A stretch of DNA of 64,000 nt from Pontivivens nitratireducens (lineage in GTDB: Bacteria > Pseudomonadota > Alphaproteobacteria > Rhodobacterales > Rhodobacteraceae), in contig NZ_JACJUQ010000004.1 of assembly GCF_014235845.1 (NCBI RefSeq), positions 62,001 through 126,000 of the forward strand. The letters are read 5' to 3'. The notes beneath the pieces are model-generated. The model had not been told where the DNA came from. It saw only the letters and a program-made list of their open reading frames with translations, and ran no database searches. Shown piece after piece: positions 17,857 to 25,821 of the stretch. Position numbers and translations under genes: made by a program. Numbering within the stretch: the stretch's first letter is position 1; each line of letters begins with the position of its first letter.

Positions 17857-18948
17857 TCAATCGTATGCACGTGTATCAGGTGGCATCTCTTGCATCTTCT
17901 GCCCTGTTCTGGCGGGATTTTTCGTCAACCATCCCGCACCGATCCAGACTGCGATCACCGATATGATAGAAGCGTATCCATCAATGGCATAGTGCCAGCC
18001 ATAGATCACACTGCTCCACTGCGTCAGTACACAGAACCCGATCCCCAACACCCCGGCAAGGCGCCCCAGCGACATCAGGTATACCATCACCAGCGCCGCA
18101 ATGCCGACATGTACCGAGGGAAACGCCGATATGCCAAGACCCAGCCGGCCCTGCCGCAGCTCCACGTTCGCCCACAGCAAGTCCTGCAAGACCCGCACTG
18201 CATGATCGGGCGGCAGCAGGCCCTCCCGATGCTGCATGTATTCGGCATATCGGGGAATGCCGCTCAATGATTCGTAATATACCGGACCGACGGATGCGAA
18301 CGCTGTCGCCGCGATATTGCCCAATCCGATCCAGACGAAGACATAGACGATCAGCATTCGATCACGCCGTGCCGTATCGGTATCCAACGCAGCCACCAGA
18401 ACCGGCAACACCATGGATATGACGGCCCAGCCGTAATTGTAGCCGATAAAGGCGAGCCTGGGGGGAACGACCTCGACCAGGGGCCAGTACAGACGCCATG
18501 CGTCCTGCCCGCCATGCAGCGCATGATCCAGCCGCGCCAGCCACGGATCGGCCCAGAAGCCGAAGGGTAAAGACACCATGCCCTTGACCACGGCAAAGGC
18601 CGGCAGGAGGTACAGGTACAGACCGCAGCCGATCAGAATCGCTGCCAGCAGCCGCGTGGCCAGCCCCTGGGCCGCGCCGCGCCACAGTCCGTAGAACGTC
18701 ACGAACAGGCTCAGCCCCAGCAGGACGAGGACCAACACGGCGTCCCGCGTCCCCCGCATCGCCATTTCGACGACGCCGTGCGGCTCACCCAGCAATTGCG
18801 TCATCACCACCGTGGCCAGCAGATAGATGCCGAATGCCAGATTGAACAGGATCGGACCCGACAGCGCGGCGCGCGGCGACCTCTCACCCGCTGCCCGCGC
18901 AGGCCCTGTTCGCGCAGGCCCGGTTTCAGCCGTTCTCAGTTGCCGCAC
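17857..18948 (-). CDS. PAP2-superfamily membrane protein (inositol phosphotransferase-like)
   Basis: A polytopic membrane protein of about 363 aa with roughly seven to eight helices. The C-terminal third has the PAP2 catalytic signature: GISAFPSVHVGIAAL (SxxH) and GWHYAIDGYAS (HxxxD). The pattern fits the PAP2_3 group related to Aur1/Ipt1 phosphoinositol transferases, so it may transfer or remove a phosphate head group on a lipid; the substrate is unknown. The start is uncertain: no ATG is in place before the first helix, and I chose a GTG with GGGA about ten bases upstream. Other in-frame GTG/TTG codons lie within 20 codons. Confidence 0.75.
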   Translation of the reverse strand: MRQLRTAETGPARTGPARAAGERSPRAALSGPILFNLAFGIYLLATVVMTQLLGEPHGVVEMAMRGTRDAVLVLVLLGLSLFVTFYGLWRGAAQGLATRLLAAILIGCGLYLYLLPAFAVVKGMVSLPFGFWADPWLARLDHALHGGQDAWRLYWPLVEVVPPRLAFIGYNYGWAVISMVLPVLVAALDTDTARRDRMLIVYVFVWIGLGNIAATAFASVGPVYYESLSGIPRYAEYMQHREGLLPPDHAVRVLQDLLWANVELRQGRLGLGISAFPSVHVGIAALVMVYLMSLGRLAGVLGIGFCVLTQWSSVIYGWHYAIDGYASIISVIAVWIGAGWLTKNPARTGQKMQEMPPDTRAYD

Positions 18949-19075
18949 GCCTCGGGTTCCCTTGCAACTCACCAACTGCGAACCTATCGTCAATTGACAG
19001 GCCGTGCCAATCGAGTGCGGCCCTTTTTTTGTATTTCGCGCGGCGTGGTCCGCCACCGATTGACGGAGACGAACG

Positions 19076-19546
19076 ATGGAGAAGGTTCCCCTGACCGAGC
19101 GGGGTTTTGCGAAACTGGACGCCGAACTCAAGAAGCTCAAGCTTGAGGAACGCCCCGCCGTTATCAAGGCGATCGCGGAGGCCCGTGAGCATGGCGATCT
19201 GTCCGAAAACGCCGAATACCACGCCGCCCGCGAAAAGCAGTCCTTCATCGAGGGGCGCGTCAAGGAGTTGGAAAGCGTGATTTCCCGCGCCGAGGTCATC
19301 AAGGTCTCGAAAATGACCGGCGCGATCAAGTTCGGTGCCACGGTCACGATCGTGGATGAGGATACCGATGAGGAGAAGGTCTATCAGATCGTGGGTGAGC
19401 AGGAGGCCGATATCGAAAACGGTCTGCTCAACATGCGCTCTCCCATCGCGCGGGCCCTGATCGGCAAGGAAGAGGGCGACAGCGTCGATGTGCGCACGCC
19501 CGGCGGCACGCGCAGTTACGAGGTGCTGAAGATCGAATTCAAGTAG
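19076..19546 (+). CDS. greA: Transcription elongation factor GreA
   Basis: A 156-aa factor that rescues backtracked RNA polymerase by stimulating transcript cleavage. The N-terminal coiled coil carries the conserved [20 protein letters not shown] with the acidic tip (D and E), and the C-terminal domain shows [14 protein letters not shown] and the following GRALIGK-like [19 protein letters not shown] precedes the ATG. A gene of unknown function follows on the same strand. The last 11 bases of greA are repeated 16 bases downstream. Confidence 0.97.
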   Translation: MEKVPLTERGFAKLDAELKKLKLEERPAVIKAIAEAREHGDLSENAEYHAAREKQSFIEGRVKELESVISRAEVIKVSKMTGAIKFGATVTIVDEDTDEEKVYQIVGEQEADIENGLLNMRSPIARALIGKEEGDSVDVRTPGGTRSYEVLKIEFK

Positions 19547-19574
19547 AGTGCAATTCAAGTAGTGGAGTAACCGG

Positions 19575-20546
19575 ATGCAGAGCGTCTGGAAGGGTTGGCC
19601 CATCGCGGGCGCTGCAATTTTCTGCTGGCTCGCGTTGATCGCGGCATGGTGGATCACGACAGAAAGCGGTCAGGGGTCGGGGCTGTTCGCCTTCATGGCG
19701 GCAATTGTGCCGTCCCTGCTGATCGGAATGCTTGCCTATGTCATCGAACGTCTGGGTGAGACGCGGGCACAAGTTTCCGATCTGGCGCAAACGGTGTCCA
19801 GCCAGCCGCGTGGCACCGCAAATCTCAGCCGGTCGGAAATAGACGCGATGTTCCAGAAGCTGACCGCGCGCCAGCAGGTCAGCGACCGGGCGCTGCTCTC
19901 CCTGCTCGAAGGGCGCGCGGCAGACAGGACGGTTCTGGCCGAGGTCGCGGAAAACTCGGCCCGCGCGGCCAGCGTGCGCCCGGTCCCGCGCCCGAAACCG
20001 ATGGTCGCGCCCAAGCGTGAAATCGGCCAATCCTCCCTGCCCCTGAACGAAGAGGCCGCCCCATCGGATGAGCCCCCCGCCTGGGCCGATCTGGTCCGCG
20101 CGCTAAACTTTCCGCAGGATCAGGATGATACGGCGGGATTCCGCGCCATGCACCGCGCCAACCGCGACAGACAGGTCGCACAGGTCCTGCGCGCGGCGGA
20201 GGATGTGCTCAACCTGCTGTCGCAAGACGGCATCTACATGGATGACCTCGATCCGATTGCCATCGACCCGGCATTGTGGCGTCGCTTCGCCGAGGGGGAA
20301 CGTGGCGATGTGACCTCGGGCCTTGCCGCGATAGACGACCAGACGGCGCTGTCGCTGACGCGGGGGCGGATGCGTTCGGACGACGTGATGCGCGACGCCG
20401 CGCTGCACTTCATCCGGCATTTCGATCTGTTGCTGAAATCCCTGTGCGCGCGCATGGACGACGACACGCAGATCGCACGGCTGGCGGATACCCGGACGGG
20501 GCGGGCCTTCATGCTGCTGGCCACGGTCACGGGGGCGTTGGAGTAA
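19575..20546 (+). CDS. Unknown two-helix membrane protein downstream of greA
   Basis: I do not recognise a named domain. The 323-aa product has two N-terminal membrane helices (about residues 8-29 and 37-58), then a helical stretch with coiled-coil tendency (ETRAQVSDLAQTVSS to LLEGRAADRTVLAEVAE), a proline-rich low-complexity linker (RPVPRPKPMVAPK, about residues 135-150), and a folded C-terminal domain of about 150 aa with many acidic residues (VLNLLSQDGIYMDDLDPIAIDPALW). The soluble part is most likely cytoplasmic. It begins 28 bases after greA. Similar proteins of unknown function occur beside greA in related genomes as far as I recall. Confidence 0.7.
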   Translation: MQSVWKGWPIAGAAIFCWLALIAAWWITTESGQGSGLFAFMAAIVPSLLIGMLAYVIERLGETRAQVSDLAQTVSSQPRGTANLSRSEIDAMFQKLTARQQVSDRALLSLLEGRAADRTVLAEVAENSARAASVRPVPRPKPMVAPKREIGQSSLPLNEEAAPSDEPPAWADLVRALNFPQDQDDTAGFRAMHRANRDRQVAQVLRAAEDVLNLLSQDGIYMDDLDPIAIDPALWRRFAEGERGDVTSGLAAIDDQTALSLTRGRMRSDDVMRDAALHFIRHFDLLLKSLCARMDDDTQIARLADTRTGRAFMLLATVTGALE

Positions 20547-20547
20547 C

Positions 20548-21726
20548 TCACTCCAGCGTCTGCTCACCGCTCCAGATACGGCGCAACCACAGCGCGAAAA
20601 CCAGTCCTGTCAGCGACATCGCCAAAGCCACCCCGTAGGTTGCCCCCCCCGCATAGGGATAGACCAGCGCCGCGATGGCCATCGCAATGGCGAACAGAAC
20701 ACCACCGATGACGGAGGAAAACATGCCCTGCGCCGAGGCGGCCAATCGCTCCGGCACCGCCGCCCCTATGAACGCGATCCCCCCCAGATGACCCGCCGCG
20801 AAGGTCAGTGCATGCAATGATTGCGTCACCCACAGCGCCACCCCGGTCGGATCGGTCATCATGATTCCCCACCGCACGATGCCGGCACATGCACTGATAG
20901 CGATAGCCCCCACTGCGCCGAAACGGGCGATCAGCCAGGTGCCCACGAACAGCATCAACGCCGTTTCGACCGCGACGCCAAAGGCCCAAAGCTGACCGAT
21001 CACAGCCTCCTCCACCCCCAGCGCCCGCCAGTGCAGCGAGCCATAGACATAAAGCACCGCATGGCTGGACTGCGCGAACCCGATTGCCGCGAGGAAAACC
21101 AGAAACCGCTTCTCGCTCAGCAAGCGTCCCAGATCGCTCAGCCGTGGCGGCGTGGACTGGCGCACCTTGCCCCCGCCGGGATGAGTCGCGCCGAACCAGA
21201 TCGTCAGCGCCAGGCTCGCCACGATCCACCATTGCGCGACCCCGATGCCATATCGCCCGACCAGCCAGCCGACGCCGAGGCTGGCAACCAGAAAGGCGAA
21301 CGACCCCAGCGACCGGGCCGGCGCATAGGCAAATCCTGCCGTGCGCGCAGCCGCCCCGCCCAGCGCATCGGCAATCGGGATCATCCCCGCGAAGACGATG
21401 CCGCTGCACAACGTGGCCAGCAACAGCACCGCCTTGTCAGCGAGCAAGCCGTGCACTGCGAAGATCAGGGCACCGAACGCCGCGACAACGGCCAGAACCA
21501 GCCTGCGATTGTCGATCCGATCCGCCAGCGCGGGCACCGTCAAACCGGCCACGACGCGAATGACCATGCCGGCGGCGGTGAAGGTGCCGATCTCCGCCTC
21601 GCTCAATCCCCAGTCCGACAGCCATAGCGGCCAGAACGGCAGGTGCGCGCCCAGGGCGGCGAAAATCGCGGCATAGGTCAGCGCCGTGCGGATACCCGCA
21701 GGTTGCAGCACAGGATTTCGAAGCAT
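20548..21726 (-). CDS. MFS transporter (phenylpropionate-permease-like)
   Basis: A 392-aa major facilitator protein with about twelve helices in two halves. The N-terminal half has LPFWPLWLSDWGLSEAEIG and VPALADRIDNRRLVLA, the loop 2-3 signature seen in the HcaT/PPP transporter group (MFS_1-like). Candidates are aromatic acids or nucleosides; the substrate cannot be deduced and no catabolic genes lie beside it. It converges with the greA-linked unknown gene (one base between stops). It lies downstream of the moeA fusion on the same strand with 105 bases between, including a dispersed repeat copy. Confidence 0.8.
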   Translation of the reverse strand: MLRNPVLQPAGIRTALTYAAIFAALGAHLPFWPLWLSDWGLSEAEIGTFTAAGMVIRVVAGLTVPALADRIDNRRLVLAVVAAFGALIFAVHGLLADKAVLLLATLCSGIVFAGMIPIADALGGAAARTAGFAYAPARSLGSFAFLVASLGVGWLVGRYGIGVAQWWIVASLALTIWFGATHPGGGKVRQSTPPRLSDLGRLLSEKRFLVFLAAIGFAQSSHAVLYVYGSLHWRALGVEEAVIGQLWAFGVAVETALMLFVGTWLIARFGAVGAIAISACAGIVRWGIMMTDPTGVALWVTQSLHALTFAAGHLGGIAFIGAAVPERLAASAQGMFSSVIGGVLFAIAMAIAALVYPYAGGATYGVALAMSLTGLVFALWLRRIWSGEQTLE

Positions 21727-21776
21727 GGGAGGCCCCTTTCAACCATCCCTTAGCAGCCGGATTGGCACCCGGAAAC

Positions 21777-21810
21777 CCTTTCACTTTCCGTAAATATCCG
21801 CGCCGCAGGC
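21777..21810 (-). repeat. Dispersed 3'-flank element, copy A
   Basis: Read on the minus strand this copy is GCCTGCGGCGCGGATATTTA followed by CGGAAAGTGAAAGG. It starts 21 bases past the stop codon of the moeA fusion, in that gene's direction of transcription. Copies B and C in this window are close matches in the same relative position and orientation. It contains no good hairpin by itself, so it is not an ordinary terminator. Confidence 0.65.
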
Positions 21811-21831
21811 AACCGTGCCGGTGTCACCACC

Positions 21832-23937
21832 TCAAATCCCGAACGACGACCATGCGTGATAGGTCACGGGCGTCCCCGGGCCGATATCGAGCGCCTCATC
21901 AGGCAGTTCACACAGCCCCTCGGCCCAGCTCAACCCGGCGATCCGGCCTGATCCCTCCGAAGGGTACACCTCGACCCGACCGTCGCGCACCCGCGCGCGC
22001 AGGAACTCGCGGCGTCCGGCCTTCTTGCGCTTGGTGAACGCAGCGGGCAGCGTTGAGCCCGTCAATACAGGCCAGTCCGCGCCCGCCAATGTCAGCAGTG
22101 CCGGACGGGCGAAGATCACGGCGCAGACCAGCGCGGCAACCGGATTTCCCGGCAGGCCGAAAACCGGAACGTCGCCCCACACTCCCAGCGCCAGCGGCCG
22201 CCCCGGCTTTATCGCGATCCGCCACGTTTGCAGGGCATTCGCCGCGCGCAAGGTTGCCGAAACGTGATCCTCATCCCCGGCGGAGGCACCGCCGGTGGTC
22301 AAGATCGCATCGGCCTGCGCGGCACCAGCATCCAGCGCCGCCCGCACGTCTTCGCGGCGATCCCCCGCGATGCCCAGATCGACGGCCTCCATGTTCCAGC
22401 GTTGCACCAGATCGATCAGCATGGGGCGGTTGGCATCTGGCAGGGTCGCATCGCCAGGCTGCCAGCGATCCGACAATTCGTCCCCGGTCGACAGCACGGC
22501 GACCCGCAATTTGCGCCGCACCGCGACCTGCCCCGCTCCACCCGCAGCCAGCAGGGCCAGATCAGGCGCACGCAGCCTGTGCCCCTGAGGCAGAAGGACG
22601 CTGCCCTGCGCGAAATCCTCCGCGCTTTGGCGGACATTGGCACCGGGACGCAGCCCGCTCTCGAACGAGATGGTGCTGCCGGTGCGGCTGGTGTCTTCCT
22701 CCATGATGACGGTATCGCATCCTTCAGGAACGGCCGCGCCCGTCAGGATCCGCAGCGCGGCATCGGGCGGGACCACACCGTCGAACGGCACCCCGGCCGC
22801 GGCGCGCCCTGGGGTGAGCGGCAGCGTGATCGTCGCGTTCCCTTCCCCCGCGCGCCATGCGAAGGCATAGCCGTCCACAGCCGCGTTCGCCACCGACGGG
22901 TTGGAGCGGCGGGCAACGGCATCCTGCGCCAGAACACGCCCGCCCGCCCTGCGCAACGCGACCGTTTCCGTGCCGACCACGGCTGTAAGGCTTCCCCGCA
23001 ACCGATCGAGCGCGGTGGCGACAGGCGTCCAGTGGACCCCCGGCGGCAAGGCGAAGCAGTCGTTGCGCAAACGCGGCGCGGTGCCCGTGGCCGGAACGCC
23101 AAGGATCCAGCCTTCCTCCTGCGTGATCACGTCACCCAGCGCGTGAATGTCCATCAGATCTGCCAGAACGCCCAACCGGTCCAGTCCGGCCAGATGTGCC
23201 GCCGTGACCCGCACCTGCGCACGGTCGGGAATTTCATCGCTTTCCCCTGAGGCGGCGATCTGCTCACGGAACAGACCGGGATAAATCTCGGCCAGCACCA
23301 CATCGCCATCGGGCACGGCGCCGTCCGTGTCGAACGGCCAGACCTGCGCCCCGATAGCCTTGCGCAAGGCGTGCAGCCGCGCGACACCCAGCAGGGATTG
23401 CGATCCGACACTGCCTGCCCCGGCAAGCTGCCAGACCGATTTCGTGCCCTTGGCGCGCCGCTCGACCATCCGGCGTTCGGGCATCCGGTGGTCTGTGCGC
23501 GTGTCGGTATAGGGAATTGCGGCCCAGCGGTCGCGATGCGATTTTGCCCAGAACGGACCCCCGTGGGGCAGTCCGGCGTTCAGAACTTCGGCCACGTCAT
23601 AGCGGTTGTTGGCATTGTCGGCGGCGTCCACGATCCGGGCCGCCAGATGATCCCAGACGGCCAGCGCGCGCGCCTGCCCCGTGACCGCCGCGGCGAAGCC
23701 CTGTGGCCAGCCGAACGCGAAATCGAAGCCGATCAGCACCCTGCGCCCGGCCGCGCGGTCCCGTTCCACCATCCGCATCAACTGCGCCATCGCCTCGGCC
23801 CGTGTGCGACAGTAGAGCGGAGCCTCATCCACGCCATCGCACGTGCGACCAATCCAGATAGCATCCCGGCAAGGCCCGGCAGGGGACGGGGTGGAGCGTG
23901 CCGACCAATCCACCGCCACGACGCTGTCGAAGATCAT
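21832..23937 (-). CDS. MoeA-type molybdopterin molybdenumtransferase with extra N-terminal domain
   Basis: A 701-aa fusion. Residues about 300-700 are a full MoeA, which inserts molybdate into adenylated molybdopterin: VANAAVDGYAF, LRILTGAAVPEGCDTVIMEED, the LSTGDEL and TTGGASAGDEDHV motifs and FGLPGNPVAA are all present. Residues 1-285 form a separate domain that ordinary MoeA (about 400 aa) lacks. It starts VVAVDWSA (Asp10), has LIGFDFAFGWPQG (Asp72) and LAEIYPGLF (Glu217); this resembles the RNase H-like DUF429 fold, which is my inference. The start overlaps the mobB stop by four bases. The joint operon with mobB, mobA and fdhD supports a molybdoenzyme role for both halves. Confidence 0.85.
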   Translation of the reverse strand: MIFDSVVAVDWSARSTPSPAGPCRDAIWIGRTCDGVDEAPLYCRTRAEAMAQLMRMVERDRAAGRRVLIGFDFAFGWPQGFAAAVTGQARALAVWDHLAARIVDAADNANNRYDVAEVLNAGLPHGGPFWAKSHRDRWAAIPYTDTRTDHRMPERRMVERRAKGTKSVWQLAGAGSVGSQSLLGVARLHALRKAIGAQVWPFDTDGAVPDGDVVLAEIYPGLFREQIAASGESDEIPDRAQVRVTAAHLAGLDRLGVLADLMDIHALGDVITQEEGWILGVPATGTAPRLRNDCFALPPGVHWTPVATALDRLRGSLTAVVGTETVALRRAGGRVLAQDAVARRSNPSVANAAVDGYAFAWRAGEGNATITLPLTPGRAAAGVPFDGVVPPDAALRILTGAAVPEGCDTVIMEEDTSRTGSTISFESGLRPGANVRQSAEDFAQGSVLLPQGHRLRAPDLALLAAGGAGQVAVRRKLRVAVLSTGDELSDRWQPGDATLPDANRPMLIDLVQRWNMEAVDLGIAGDRREDVRAALDAGAAQADAILTTGGASAGDEDHVSATLRAANALQTWRIAIKPGRPLALGVWGDVPVFGLPGNPVAALVCAVIFARPALLTLAGADWPVLTGSTLPAAFTKRKKAGRREFLRARVRDGRVEVYPSEGSGRIAGLSWAEGLCELPDEALDIGPGTPVTYHAWSSFGI

Positions 23938-24452
23938 GATGCCCCGCCTTCCTCCTTGTGCAGACCGACTTCGCGCAGGATGAACGCGGCAATGGCCCGG
24001 GTGTCGTTCAGATCGAGCACGGGAACGGCCAGATCCTTCGGGGTGCTGTCGCTTGCCACCGCGCGGATCGTGTCGTCATCCGGCGCGATCAGCGGTTGGC
24101 CGGTGGCGTTGCGATGCGCCTCGATCTTGGGATGGCGGTCGCGCTTGTACCCCTCGATCAGGACCAGATCGACCGGGCTCAGACGGTGCAGCAATTCATC
24201 CAGCGCAGGCTCAGGCTCGCCACGCAGCTCGTGCATCAGAGCCCAGCGATTGCGCGACGCCAACAGCACCTGCCGTGCGCCGGCCATGCGGTGACGAAAA
24301 CTGTCCTTTCCGGGGTGATCCACGTCAAAGGAATGGTGCGCGTGCTTGATGGTCGAGACGGAATATCCCCGCGCGGTGATATCATCCACCAGACGTTCCA
24401 TCAGTGTCGTCTTGCCGGAGTTTTTCCAGCCCGTGATACCGTAAAGCCTCAT
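23934..24452 (-). CDS. mobB: Molybdopterin-guanine dinucleotide biosynthesis protein MobB
   Basis: A 172-aa GTP-binding P-loop protein that assists MobA in adding GMP to molybdopterin. Walker A is GWKNSGKTTLMERL near residues 8-21, followed by STIKHAHHSFDVDHPGKDSFRHR and VDLVLIEGYKRDRHPKIE, all diagnostic of MobB. The ATG at this position overlaps the mobA stop as ATGA, so coupling decides the start although no strong ribosome site is seen. Its own stop overlaps the moeA fusion. Confidence 0.95.
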   Translation of the reverse strand: MRLYGITGWKNSGKTTLMERLVDDITARGYSVSTIKHAHHSFDVDHPGKDSFRHRMAGARQVLLASRNRWALMHELRGEPEPALDELLHRLSPVDLVLIEGYKRDRHPKIEAHRNATGQPLIAPDDDTIRAVASDSTPKDLAVPVLDLNDTRAIAAFILREVGLHKEEGGAS

Positions 24453-25051
24453 CCGATGCGTCGCCTTGCCTGTTGCAGATCGTCGGGGGTGTTGACGTTG
24501 AAAAACGGGTCGTCGCCTGCGAACACCACACGTGCGCAGCCGTGGCGGTCCGTCCACGCGACCACCTTACGCGTGCCATCGCTCAATGCGCGGCGCAAAT
24601 CGTCGCGCAGATCGACGGACCACAGGCCGAAGGTGGGGTGCCGGTCGAACCCTCCACCCGGACGCTCGGTCTCGGCGCGGGCCAGCAATTTGCCCTCGGA
24701 CGCCATGCCGGCCCACAGATCGGCAACCAGGCCGGGGGGGAAGAACGGCGTATCCGCCGCCGCCGTCGCGATCAGGTCGAAGCCTTGCGCGGCGGCCCAG
24801 TCCATACCGGCCAGAACTCCGGCCAAAGGCCCTGCGCGGGTGTCATCAGCATCGGCCACCACCGGCAGGCCGAACGGCGCAAAGCGTCGCGGGTCCCCAT
24901 TGGCGTTCAGGGCCAGCACCGTGACCTGAGGCGACAGGCGATCGACCACATGCGCCAGCAAGGGTTTTCCCCCCAGATCGAGCAGTCCCTTGTCGCCGCC
25001 CCCCATCCGGGTGGCGCGCCCCCCGGCCAGAATGATCCCCGCGACGTTCAT
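24449..25051 (-). CDS. mobA: Molybdenum cofactor guanylyltransferase MobA
   Basis: A 200-aa nucleotidyltransferase that transfers GMP from GTP to molybdopterin to make the MGD cofactor used by bacterial formate dehydrogenases and DMSO-reductase-family enzymes. The N-terminal GIILAGGRATRMGGGDKGL is the family signature, with AAADTPFFPPGLV as the metal-binding segment. Its presence implies that this bacterium makes bis-MGD enzymes. It is coupled by four-base overlaps to the unknown membrane protein upstream and to mobB downstream. Confidence 0.95.
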   Translation of the reverse strand: MNVAGIILAGGRATRMGGGDKGLLDLGGKPLLAHVVDRLSPQVTVLALNANGDPRRFAPFGLPVVADADDTRAGPLAGVLAGMDWAAAQGFDLIATAAADTPFFPPGLVADLWAGMASEGKLLARAETERPGGGFDRHPTFGLWSVDLRDDLRRALSDGTRKVVAWTDRHGCARVVFAGDDPFFNVNTPDDLQQARRRIG

Positions 25052-25821
25052 GCCTGTACCTCACACTCACGAGCACGCAGGATGTCAGCCTCGTCCTGGT
25101 CGACCTCGCTCATCATGATGCGTGACCAAACGGACGGTCGTCGGTCGAAGATGCATTCCGCCACCCGCCGCTCGATCTGCCGGCGCGCCTCGAACCGGGT
25201 GAGCAGCTCCGTCTCGAACCGCCGGGCGCCGGTTCTGATCTTGTCCACATCCAGCCGCAGCCACCGCATCGGGTCTGTCACGGCCTCGGGCGGGCAGCTC
25301 AGATGGCTGGAGGCGAAGGCATGTTGCGTCGCGCGCGACAGGAAGCGGTCGTGCACCAGCGTGATACACCCGTCGATCCGCGCGAACTTGCTGGCGAAAT
25401 CGCCGATGAACGAGGCCGAAAGCTCCGCACGCAGTCCCTCCGCCGCATCGAACCCGTCCAGAGTGGCGAGGATCTGCGGCAGTTGCGTGTTCCATCGTTG
25501 ATAGATCGCATCGTAGAGGATCTTGCGCTCCAACACTTCGTGCATGACCTGCCGTTGCAGCGCGGAGCGCAGCAGATCGGTCATCGCCGCCCGTTCGAAC
25601 ATCAGGGTCGTGATGCGGTTCGCGTGCGATGCATCATCCTGCCAGCGCGCGGCGATCTGGACCAGGCTGTCGTCATAGCTGCGGCGGGCGTCGGCGTTGC
25701 GCTGGATGCTCTGGTTGATGAACGTACCGATAATGCTGGACAGGACGAACACCACGAAGGTCAGAAACAGCGGATGGGCCAGCCATGCCGCCCGGCCCGG
25801 GGGGTGGTTATCCTCGCTCAT
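25048..25821 (-). CDS. Unknown single-helix membrane protein in the Mo-cofactor cluster
   Basis: Not recognised. The 257-aa product has a short polar N-terminus, one strong membrane helix (about residues 17-36, LFLTFVVFVLSSIIGTFINQ) and then about 220 residues of mostly helical, charged soluble domain with three cysteines. No enzyme motif is visible. The start is the ATG with GGAAAGGG upstream; it lies 14 bases inside the end of fdhD, and the gene's stop overlaps mobA by four bases. It therefore sits in the middle of a tightly coupled fdhD-mobA-mobB-moeA transcript, which suggests a role with a membrane-bound molybdoenzyme or its maturation, but this is inference only. Confidence 0.7.
   Translation of the reverse strand: MSEDNHPPGRAAWLAHPLFLTFVVFVLSSIIGTFINQSIQRNADARRSYDDSLVQIAARWQDDASHANRITTLMFERAAMTDLLRSALQRQVMHEVLERKILYDAIYQRWNTQLPQILATLDGFDAAEGLRAELSASFIGDFASKFARIDGCITLVHDRFLSRATQHAFASSHLSCPPEAVTDPMRWLRLDVDKIRTGARRFETELLTRFEARRQIERRVAECIFDRRPSVWSRIMMSEVDQDEADILRARECEVQA

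Noticed and set aside
18986-19035. Possible promoter or attenuator (TTGACA and a GGCCG/CGGCC hairpin with seven Ts) before greA
   Set aside because: The TTGACA has no -10 at proper spacing, and the stem is only five pairs with no upstream plus-strand gene to terminate.
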